Source: Phorcus lineatus
Taxonomy: Eukaryota > Mollusca > Gastropoda > Trochida > Trochidae
Assembly: GCA_921293015.1 (NCBI GenBank)
Contig: OV121095.1
Span: 39,343,484-39,407,483, forward strand
Direction: 5' to 3'
Length of the DNA stretch: 64,000 nt
The position numbers were made by a program, and so were the translations under genes. The stretch's first letter is position 1, and each line of letters starts with the position of its first letter. Below the pieces are notes generated by a model, which did not search any database, was not told the origin of the DNA, and saw only the letters and a list, made by a program, of their open reading frames with translations. Below are positions 37,945 through 48,800 of the stretch, piece after piece.

Positions 37945-39844
37945 TCAGCTCCTCAGGGTGATTTCCCGAATCAACGGTCCTCCTATATAATGCTTTGCCT
38001 TTCGTTAGACTGAACTAAAATGAAAAATATAACAATAATATATGAATGATATCATATATTATTTACAAATGAATTACTCGTGTCTGTTATTATTTATGAT
38101 GCTTCGGCGTCTTCAATATCTGAAACAAATTTAATTATTACAAAGGTTCAAAATATGAAAATAATAACATCATACAGCAATTCGTATCTATTCTACGTAA
38201 AAACTCGTTAGTTTCGTATCTATTCTTCGTCTTCGTAATGCTAATAACACTCTACGTAAAGCTAGCAACATTCTCGTAATACATACAACATACAACAAGT
38301 TATGAACTACTATAAAAGATAATAATAATTAAAAATAATCGTCAATAGTGACTTAGAAATGCAAATTTAATACTGTCTACAAAGTACTGTCTACGAAATT
38401 GTTTTGTCTACGAATTCCCCGTGTCTACGAAATGGTTTTGTCTACGAAATCACTGCAAGCCCTATGACATATGGAGTGCTTAGTATTTCTTAAGATTTTA
38501 CCGTTCGCGGAATAATAATTTGAAAACTTATTTGTAAGTGTATGATAAGTCTAGTAATTGTAAATGGAAGATGTCGTCTTTGAATTAAAATAAATGGTAA
38601 CGTTATTAACAATACAATGTGTTTAATGTGATCTGAATCCTATCAAGGTGGATGACAACATGTTGTATAACATATATCTACAAGAATTTGCTCCCTCCAT
38701 TACAAATGTTAATTCATGTACAAAAACATGGTTTAAACGTTTAAAGTTTTTACAATCTTTTAGCCCTATCAAGAACGCAAAATGTAATAATGTCAAAAGC
38801 TACAGGGGAAGGGGGGAAATCAAAACTAATTAAGATAAAAGTATTTGATAACTGTTGAAGTTTTTTAGTCTAAGAAGCAACCTTACACGTTCCTCTAGAA
38901 TCACACTTTAAGATCACAGGTTCTTCCCTGTGTGATACCTAATCTAAAGAGCATCCTCTTTGTACTTAATTATTCTAAAAACTTTTTATACGGATTCAAT
39001 TTCTATCCCTGCCGCCATTTTGGATCTAGAAAGCTTCGTGACTAAAAGCTTCCTGTAAGTGTATGTGACACAGTGAACTTTAATTTTCGATTGAGTAAGG
39101 ATGGATTCTTAGTATGAATATGTATTCACTATATTGACTCCCGAGACTCGAGGAAGTGAATTCAACCCATTAAAGTAACGGAAACTGTAATTAATAGCTC
39201 TTCACATATCACGAATTTGAAAACATCGTCTTTCCTTTTAAAATCAGCATGGCGTTGAGGTTTCTTTTTATCTTTTCATGATTTTATCTCTTGTGTGATA
39301 AGGTTGCTAATGACTATCCCTGTTTTTAAGTCTTATCAAAAGAAAACTGTTTGATAAATGAATAGATAGATAAATATATTCCCACATTTAAAAGGTCGAA
39401 CTTGTTCTGGTAATATTATATACCTCTAACTTATTCTAAAGTGTTTCTTCACCAATGATCAATCTAGTTTCTTTTCCAAAACCATAGCATCTATACATAT
39501 TCATGTACCAAATGCTCTGCCAATACATATACATTGCATCATTTCCTATTGATATATTTTAAAAGCAAGAAAGGAAGCAATAACTATGAAACGGATGCAT
39601 TTTAAGATATATATTGAAGAATATAATATGTGACCAGTTTCCTTTTGATCAGAGCCATATTCAATATTCACTCTGACATCAAGGTACATTTATCGAGTTA
39701 AGTGTCTGGCTAATTTTGGGAATGTCTGTAATCAGATCTACAGATGGGGTTAAAGTGAATTATCTGACAGAGCCATACATATCCATAACTATCTTTAGAT
39801 AAATATTCACAAATGTAACATAATGTCACAATTCTTTTCACGGG

Positions 39845-40790
39845 GATTTGTGTTTATTGTTCATTAATGACATGTCTGGTTCACACTTTCCTTTTTACTG
39901 TATTTACAACAATGTTTCTCCATCTGTTTTTTCAACAATAACTCGTAGCCATAGACAAGACGATCCAATATCGCCATATTTGTCCATCATAAGTGCAGAA
40001 ATTCTAAGCATTATGATCAGTAACAATAAAAATATTATGTTTCCAATGGTGAAATACGCTATTTATCGGTGAAGATAAAATTCGTATTTTCACTGAGTGA
40101 AATAAAAATGGTATTCAAGTCAGTGAAATAATCAACAATCATTAGACGTCGTCTGTGACGTCAAGAAACAATTGAATGACGTCATGCAACGGCCGCACTA
40201 TCGAAGCAATTTAGCTATTCCATTCATATCGTTAAGGTCATTTACGAGGTTTTGGGAAACATAATAAATAGAACATTTGACATTTCTCGTCGAATGCCAT
40301 GCATATCTCATCTCGTGAAGTAGAAAATCATACATTTACACTCGTGGCTGCGCCATTCGTAAAAATATGAATTTCTACCTCACTCGATGAGATATCCATG
40401 GTATTCGACGAGAAATGTCAAATATCCTCTATATTTTTCATGTAAAAGAAAGGTGAAAGTGAATATCTTATCTCACAGTTCACGGACGATACCTCTTGAC
40501 TTTGCCTTCAGAGTACACTTGAGTATTAGAACACGAGACATTGTATTCAGGTAAGGAACTAGATACAAGCAAAACACAAGTTATACGAATAGGTAACCCA
40601 AACAAAACTATTTGCAAAGAATAGAAGTTTGATCGGTCTGAAATGGATTTCACTATTCTTTGCATAACATTTATCCATAATTTCAATATCAATATCACAA
40701 TGAACCAATATCTCGGAAAAGATATCTACATGCACTTCAACCTTCTTAATATATTCATATGATACCATATAACGTGTCAGAGTGACTCCT
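39845..40790 (+). pseudogene. Decayed LINE reverse-transcriptase core, interrupted by a fold-back element
   Basis: The left part (39930-40050) encodes RQDDPISPYLSIISAEILS, a degraded match to the LINE RT block RQGDPISPYLF. The right part resumes at about 40455 with EYLISQFTDD, corresponding to the FADD catalytic motif with A changed to T, then KTQVIRIG-type sequence (about 40565-40600). Stops and frameshifts follow. Between them lies about 380 bp of unrelated sequence with a palindrome. A repeated GGTGAAA at the left and right junctions (about 40048 and 40452) may be its target duplication. Confidence 0.75.
40273..40425. repeat. Fold-back repeat within the LINE relic
   Basis: A 54-base left arm starting ACATTTGACATTTCTCGTCG (40273) recurs inverted, ending at 40425, with a few mismatches and a spacer of about 45 bases. 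Two TGACGTCA motifs lie just upstream at about 40155 and 40180. This is a MITE-like structure. Confidence 0.8.
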
Positions 40791-40799
40791 CATTCCGAA

Positions 40800-42170
40800 A
40801 GCATATGAACCGGAAGTGTCAAACATCGGACAAGGAGGTCATAGCAATGGCTTGAGACAGAGCTGTTTGATGAATTAAAACGTTTACCTCGTTGTTTCTG
40901 TTCAATATATGTAAACATTATTGATTAAGTTCTTTGAGATTTGAGAACAGAAAAAAACAACCACTGCAGGAAATTGATAAATCCGATGACATCAAAATTA
41001 CATGCAATCTTGGCAGATGCCTAGTCTAGTTGAAAAAAACGTGGTTTCGTTTCACGCTATCGTTCTTTTGTTGGTTTGAGAACATTTCGCCGTTAACATC
41101 CTCCGAATTTAAGAATTTCGAATGCACACATTCCATGTTTCTCTTATATCAATAACCTGTATTGTCCCAATCTGAATCATTACAAAGGCTTTCATAGTCT
41201 GCTCTGTACTTATTTGTAGCCCAATGGCTTTCTAAAAACGGAAATGTTGGATTAAGATACCAGTTGTTTATATAAAAGCATTAAATTCATTTAATCATAA
41301 ACCGTTTCTGAGGTGTTTCGTTTACAATATATTTATTCTGTAGCGCTTCAACTATTCTTTCCATACTATCAGGTATGATATAAACAAACCAGTGTATTCC
41401 CTCTACCATAAGTAATATAACTTACATTGTTTAAATTTTGAGGAACTACACAGATGTTCTACATTGACCAATATCTCTTCTACCTAAATTATTGAATTAA
41501 ACAATTTGCATAATGAAATAAATCGTTTCCTGAAGAGTTTATCTCAAATTTCCTACACATGCAATTATATCAAAGTATTGTGCCATGAACAACTAGACAG
41601 GTTTCATTACATCTTCTACTTTTATCGAGTTACTGAGTTCAGCCATTTGTATAAGGAATGAAATCGTTTCCTCCAGAGTTTATCTCCAATTTCCTGTAAT
41701 CATCCAAGTGTCTCGTCTGTGAGACATCCAGGGCGTGTTGTTCACAGAAGGATGAGTTCACTGATAGCGCTTTTGTCATAAGGACAGGGAAATGTAAGAC
41801 AGTTCAGACTGTATTAGGACGTATTCTCCCGCAGTTAGACGGGTTGTAAGCTCCTGTACGGATCACTTAAGAGAAGGTTGATGATAATGAAACATAGATC
41901 AGCGAAAGGCCTTACAGTGTATTCATGGTACATCTTACATGGCACGTTGATGCATATTTGAAACAAGTTTCTTTGGATGTTGCCAATTCATCAAATACAT
42001 AATACATCATTTTTTTCCTTATAATGAATAAATTGATATTAATGATATTAGCGATATTATTGGCATGTTCGCAAAGACTTCTTAAAATTGTCATTTAAAA
42101 AAATCCGAAATCCAATCAAATCAAGTACAATCTAAATAACGTGATAAACAAAAAATAACGCTTTTCAAAA
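40800..42170. other. Intergenic; one local tandem duplication
   Basis: No gene is recognised. 41476-41570 and 41612-41702 are diverged direct repeats (shared TCGTTTCCT, AGAGTTTATCTC and AATTTCCT in the same order), a local duplication of about 135 bp offset. Confidence 0.6.
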
Positions 42171-42175
42171 GATCA

Positions 42176-42272
42176 TCATTCTCTCCCAACAGAGGTAGCT
42201 ACGTCATAAAATCATATACAACCTCGTTGTATAGGAATTTATGACGAAGCTACCTCTGTTTGGAGAGAATGA
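42176..42272. repeat. Hairpin element with nested inner hairpin
   Basis: The outer arm TCATTCTCTCCCAACAGAGG...CATAAA (42176-42210) recurs inverted to 42272 with two or three mismatches. The loop itself contains TATACAACCTCGTTGTATA, a second perfect stem. A 97-bp fold-back repeat. Confidence 0.85.
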
Positions 42273-42388
42273 AAGATCATAAACATTGGCAAAAATATAG
42301 AGGGGGAGGCAAGACCCATAATATAGATAACAGTTTATATCGATACTGCTCTATATGAAATCTGAAACGCTAGGGCAGGGTCAGCTCT

Positions 42389-42474
42389 GCTCTATGACCG
42401 GAAATCGAACTGGAATTAGTCTACGAACTTACAATGCGTAAATGAATCAGTTTTATCATTTCCGGTCATAGAGC
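42389..42474. repeat. Perfect 17-bp inverted repeat
   Basis: GCTCTATGACCGGAAAT at 42389-42405 and its exact reverse complement at 42458-42474 enclose 52 bp. It lies 117 bp after the previous hairpin and has no sequence relation to it. Confidence 0.85.
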
Positions 42475-42479
42475 AAAAT

Positions 42480-44780
42480 CGGCCGTGTCTGATAAAATTT
42501 AAATTGTATAAAATGGAAGCGTATTATTGTTACGGTAAAGAAAATACAACCGTGGGCTCTGTAGCTCATCAGTTTATTTTGAGGATTTTGAAGACTATAA
42601 TACATTGTTCTCCAGCTTGAATACATCACAAAACACAAAAAATGTCAACTTCCAGGGCATGAGACGAAGATGATTTTTCACTAAATTTGAAGATAATTGA
42701 TCAAACGATATCGTGTTCCTTAAATCATAAATCGTTAAAACATAACCACCCCAAAATTCCAAATAATACAAATAGCAGTTTTTAACATAACTTTTGAGAA
42801 AAAAAATATGTATGTCTTCAGAATCATCATTTCTTGAAATGACACACGCTGACCAAGTTTTTCATTCCTAGCCATGATCTTACACCTTAATATGCCCTTT
42901 CTGCTGAACCGATAAGCATTACAGTGAAACTGTCAAGTCTTTGAAAAGTGGACTGACAACGGGTGAAACTGGTATTGTAACATTGCTTTGACAATACTTT
43001 ATAAAGGGGTTTAAATGTTTGGTGAACTCATAATAAGGAAACCAAATTAAGTTAACAAAAGTGGAAAGATGTCTCATTGATATATCATTGACCCAATAAA
43101 GGTTATCAAAGACACATAAGACATTTGGTGTAGTGTACATAGGGATCTGAACAAGAAACATAGGAGCACACAACATTGAATTAATTGTCTCTAGTGCAAA
43201 GAATGAACAACTACCAACAACTACGGACACAACACTTTTATGATTGGACAAAATTTATCAATGAATGTCAAAAACAACAAACAAGAAAACAAAAGAACTG
43301 TGAAAAATGTTTATGTAAAAAATCTTCCTATTTGCTGTCCCTAACCATCAGAAAAATACTATGTATAACATTGTATCAATGAATACACAACACTGATAGG
43401 ATATTGTTGTTAAAATTACATATGAGTTGATCTATTGACTGACACATAAGTATACTTATAGATATTGATATAAATATCCATACCCTTTTAATATCAGATA
43501 TATCATGGAAAGAATGTTATCAAAGTCATTCTAAATATCAATCCTCAAAATAAGACATATCATACTTAATGATTTGAATGGTCCTTAAGTTAGTACTTAT
43601 CAAAGTGATTGCTTTAATAATGCAATAAGTAGAAAATAATCTAAATGAGGCAATTTCAGGCCAGAATCTTATGCTTTAACTACAGAATTATACTGCGAAA
43701 ATGGAAATATGGGAGCATTACGTGTGTACTTGTAAAATCAGAGAATGCTGACATGTTTGAATATAGTATGTATCATCATTACTCACAATAATGAACAATC
43801 CACAGCAAAAAGAAGGTCATCAATCTAAGTCAGCGTAGTTACACAATGTCACAAACAAGTAAAATCCTATCAAAGTCAATTTATTCAGATGAAGGAGATA
43901 TGTGTTACATTACAATGATACTTTGCATTAACAGGCAAAATTGTTTTCATAATTTTCATTTAGAATTTACAGTACATGAAATAGAGACATTAAAAACAGT
44001 AATTAGTTTTCCCTTTTCTTTCGCTTTAATAATTAATTTACTGCACAACACAGAAATAAGCAAAAGGACAATAGCAAAATGTTAATGCAACAGCACTCAA
44101 ACACTAGTAGGCGGTTTTCTATGTGATGATAAATGTCTCCTATACCATTATGCTCATTGTTCTGTTTATCTAAATAACAATGTTCAGAAAAAAAGGTTAA
44201 GGAGTGATGTTTAACAATTTATATCAAATTCTAGAGAATCCAGTCTCACACATTTTACGTTCTTTATGGAAAAAATCAATGATTTGATGCACAATTTTGA
44301 AAACAGAAAAGCAAGAAGCTTTGTTATAATGGTGCTGTTGATTAATGTGTATACCGCTGAAAATTTTGACTTTTGCTTTGATATACCTTGTGAATGCAAA
44401 CATCATGACACATAAACATAACGTAAGAAAAGTTAGATTGACGTTATTTTCTATTTGTTAAGAGATCTGAGGATCTGAGTAAATCCAATTCGAAAAGAGT
44501 GAAATTGAACAATGACAAAGCAGCTGATAACTAAGCATTTATGTAAGCCTGGATATGGTATTTGCTAGAGGCAAATACAGGTCAGGATATAATTCCACTC
44601 ACCAATCTCAGACCAAAGATTAACATTTAGCATAAGCTTAGATCAATTTTACACTTGATCTTCTAGAAGGCTAAAAAGCTGACTAGCTCACAATGGATTT
44701 CAAATAATTCTTCATATACACACGACCAAAAGGGAACGCTACCAAATAATCTCAATGTTTATATATACAGAAAATATTAA
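42480..44780. other. Intergenic, no supported gene
   Basis: AT-rich. The longest frame, 42919-43251 on the minus strand (110 codons), has no recognisable motif or splice context. It could be distal 3' UTR of the SLC19 gene or chance. No RNA gene or clear repeat is seen. Confidence 0.5.
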
Positions 44781-44935
44781 CAGTTGTGTATCTAGGAGGG
44801 TGTAGGTGTTCAGGGGGGTGAACATACGCAGAAGGGGTTTTAAATTTTTCTTATCAAGCACTGATCGTAAAACTGTGCTAACCCCCCTTTTCAATAGGCC
44901 ACACATCCCCCTTTCAAAATTCCTATCTGCCACTG
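44781..44935. mobile_element. hAT-style MITE remnant
   Basis: The right end read inverted is CAGTGGCAGATAGGAATTTT...GGGGG and the left end is CAGTTGTGTATCTAGGAGGG. Both resemble the CAGTGGCGGATC(T)AGGGGG terminus common in hAT-derived MITEs. The 155-bp element has degraded ends, and no 8-bp target duplication can be confirmed. Confidence 0.5.
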
Positions 44936-45823
44936 TTATCAAGCACTATTTATGTAATATATGTTATATGTAATCATTCAGTAAGGTATACCCAGAACCT
45001 CAATATGAGAAATAAAATGTCATTCTTCTCATTGCAGTAATTGGTGTCACCAAGCACATATACTGCAAGAGTTCTCTCCCTTACAATATATTTGAAATGC
45101 ATGGCAAGCAACTGTTTGCAAGATCGGGTTGCATTTACCCTACACTGCAACATTTTATAGAGCTATTGTTATTTTGTTGTGAGTTTCAGATGTATTAGGT
45201 CTTAATAAATGAGTTCTGGTGTAGGTTGTTCATGATAGCTGTAATAAAGATTTATGGCATTAGTTTGTGTACAGTGGGAAGTGAAGTGACAGAGATTTGA
45301 GAAATCACATTAAATCATTCAATGGTCAATGTCCTGACATGGCAAGGTGCTCAAACAAAGTAGTGCTCAATTCATAGAGTGATTTTTTTTACCAACTTTT
45401 GAATTCTTTTTGGAAAAAAAGCACATTTGACTAATTTGACTTTGTAATCAAACATCATGTAATATGAATTAGAAACTAACATTAAGTCCTGTTGTATAGT
45501 ACTTGGAACACTTCTAATCTCAAATGTAAAAAACTAGTACACATTTTTAATGATTTTGATGACATTTTTAATGATTTTCAATGATGTTATGTATTTTTGA
45601 AATGAGGATGAAAAAAATGGAAAGATTGTTTGTGCATTCAAAATAATGGTAAACTATTTTTTTTTACATAATCTATAATGATATAATGTCTCATTAACAA
45701 AAATAATATCACATAAACCAAATATAAATCATTAGGAAAATACATACAATCTGTAATAATATAGCACTTGTAACTGACACGGTGCCAAATATTTTGCTCT
45801 TCATTCGGAGGTCGCAGATGTTC

Positions 45824-48800
45824 TCATTCCCTAACCAAAGTGTCAAGGTCGTCCCTGGCATCACTGTTGCTACGGCAACGACTGGCGAGCACTGAATGTA
45901 CTGACTTGATGAATAGTACTAAGCTGAGAAGTCCAAGGATTCCTGCATACACACTCAACTGAAATTGTAGAATAAATCTGACCAAAACCTTGATCAAAAT
46001 AACTTTAAAAATAGATGGCGATACTATAAATATTTCAAGTAATAGACTTATTAACACTAATAACCATTACTAACTGGAAGTTAACCTTCTCAATGAACGA
46101 TAAATTTGACCTTCATACAAGAATTCAACACAGTGAAATGGGAACAGAGAAAGACAGACTGTTCTCTATAAGAATCAATACCTAATCGATGGCTAAAGAT
46201 GCCGATTCAGAGGGGCGCTAGTAAGAATGAAGATGAGCGTGAAATATTTATAAAGTGTGAAGAACCAATTCAAAAAGATCGTTGAATGTGGACTGAACAA
46301 ACAGATTTGAGGAGACTCATACAAATAAGGAGTGATGCTATTAACAAATAAATGTTTTTTGCTACTTTCACATATTTTTAAATACTATGTCCATGAACTT
46401 AAAACCAAATGGCAGTCACAGTATTTGTTATCAAATCAAGTGTAGTTGTAATGACCAACCATGTAACTAATGATAACAATGTTTACCGTCAAACTAAAAC
46501 TAAAGAACTGAACAACTATTAATCGATGATACAAGGCTATCTGAATTTACCACTTGTTAAGAAATGCATGTTATTGGCAATAGTAACATAGGAATACTTT
46601 TAAAAGTTACAACTAATGTAGTTGATCATCACTTCACATGGAATGTTGAAAATTATAGAAAGGTGTAATAATAAATTCATGTGTTTTGCATCAATGTATT
46701 GACAAAATTATACTTTAACAAATATGTTCATATAATGTTTATTCTCTCAGACATTTTCACATAAATAACATATTGTCAGAAAATGTTACAAAGTTTATTT
46801 TCTGGCTACCATCTCTCATTAAGGAGTATTGGTTTGAAAATACATGGTTAACGACTGTTGGAAAGTTTACAGAATGTCAATTAAACAGCCACTGTGTTAT
46901 TCTACTTTATTACAGAATTCATCTGTGAGCCTATGGTTAATTACTTGTAATATTGTGCTGATGTGCAGGGTGTTACTTGCACCATGTTGGATATTTTCTA
47001 ATCAATGTTTATGAATAAAAGAATTGTTAACAAAAAGAAACCTGTGTCTTATCTTATCATCATGATAAATACAAGGACGTATAGTGAGAATTTAACAACA
47101 ATCAGATATTGTAGAATTATCTTATCCAATTTATTAACATTGCAAATATACAGTTAACTACTGTTAACAATTAATGATATGTGGAAAACCATTGGAATCA
47201 CAGGAGACTGTTTTAATGAAAACCTGCAAAAGGATCGCCCACAGCAACAAGGGGTCTGGGGGTCTACTTTTCTATGAAAATTTCTAAAATTGCTGCTACA
47301 GGCCTGGCCTTAATTTTACAAAAAAGTCTTGGTCTAAAGGGTGCCCTGAACGCATAGTTATAACATTGAGTTACCGGTATATGATCTCCTTTTTGACGAA
47401 GGGAGCTTTGTGCAGGTAGACCCCAGCCGAATTTTACAAAGTTCTCAGTACTAAGGGTGCCCCTAACCAGAAGTCATTACATTCATACATAAATACCAGT
47501 ATCTAAGAGAGCTTTGTGCAAACAGGCCTTGTAAGTTTAACTGCAGTTGCACAAGTTGATAGGAAACCAATTGAAACATTCTTGAAATTCTTGACCCACC
47601 TGATCCAGAAGAGTGAAGTGAGAGTCGGTGTCGGCAGCACGCGTCCCGGTGAAGGCTAGTTGGAGCACCCCCGACAGGAACATGTTGATCCCTAGCACCA
47701 CCGCAAACCGACGTCCACTCACCTCACTAGCTACAGCATACCTGGAACAATTACACCTGACTTACTAAAAAATCTAGATTCATTCAGAAAGCAATTTGGT
47801 TATAGTTTAAGATTACTAGCATGTCTTCAACTTCATAGATAATGTTGATTTGGAAGCTTCTTAAAACAACTAAAAAACATTGTTAACACTTTAATTGATT
47901 GAGTATCCTGAGCACCATCAATCTGATTTGGTAAATAAAGTGTAAAATCAGGGTTTAGCCATTGCATTGAGAGGCTTTGCCAGAATAACCGTCACATTGG
48001 ATTTAGGAATTTGAATACAGAGAGAGATGTGTCGCCTTCTGCACATGACATAGAAACATAATACACATCATTCACACCACACCTAGAGACAGTTTGAATA
48101 GGACATTGCTTATAGGGCAGGGCAGGAATTATATTCTTAGTATCATTGTGAGTTGGTTTTTGTGTTTTCTTTGTTAACAATGTTAAAGTGATTGCAAAAA
48201 CTTCCAGAGTGGTTTAACCATCGGCTTACCTTACCAATGTGACACTTTTACTAATAAAATAATGAAAATAGTCAAGGCACTGGACAAAGTCTGAAGATTA
48301 ACATTACGGGAAGTGGAACACATACAGGATACTTACATGGCGATAGTAATAATGACTTGATACAACACTCTGCAAGCTCCATACATGCAAATATTCAGCC
48401 ACACGTCTTCCAGAACAGTTACCATGACGACGAGAATAGAGAGCACCAGGGAAGCCGCCGCCATGAGGAATGTGGTGTAGGAGAAGCTGATCCTGACGAA
48501 ACCGACACACAACACAGACACTGCACCTGCACAAAGAAGACAATCATATAGGATAAACAATACTGTTTGACATATTCATTACTTACATACATATTGTTAT
48601 ACATATATTAGGCATAGGAGAAAAAAGTAATATCCACAGAGTATCATAACTTCCTAAGTCATTGTATTTTGGACATAACATTCTGTATTTGTCCTGGTAA
48701 ATCAAATATAACCTCTAACTGATATCCAGAGTAATTTCATTCAAACCATCAACATGTGTATGTTGCATATCGCTATAACCATCAGATTACTTAAACAAGA

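Larger units (their letters stand above)
36598..38460. mobile_element. ~1.9-kb TIR element with subterminal repeats, 9-bp TSD
   Basis: A perfect 33-bp inverted repeat (36606-36638 and 38421-38453, beginning GTGATTTCGTAGACAAAACC) sits just inside both ends. The motif TTCGTAGACA or its variants recur several times inside each end (36611, 36628, 36672; 38370-38450 inverted). Direct copies of CCTATGACA at 36589-36597 and 38461-38469 form the target duplication (8-9 bp, as for hAT or Mutator-type elements). No transposase is visible. The inside holds an exon-like GC-rich stretch (36930-37207) and a LINE fragment inserted later. It is absent from unit B. Confidence 0.88.
26500..40000. repeat. Unit C of the large decayed tandem duplication
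   Basis: Second long unit, colinear with unit B (anchors listed there). Unit C alone contains the LINE at 28214-29122 and the TIR element at 36598-38460. It lacks the counterpart of about 13-16.6 kb of unit B and of the Tc1 and LTR insertions. After removal of unit-specific insertions the order of shared blocks is the same. No open frame is conserved across the copies. Confidence 0.8.

Noticed and set aside
42919-43251. 110-codon minus-strand frame as an extra exon of the transporter
   Set aside because: The SLC19A frame already ends at 45824 at the expected family position and no acceptor or motif supports it.
48304-48604. Several overlapping frames on both strands around SLC19A exon 3
   Set aside because: Only the frame continuing exon 2 in phase and matching SLC19 is real; the others are shadows.
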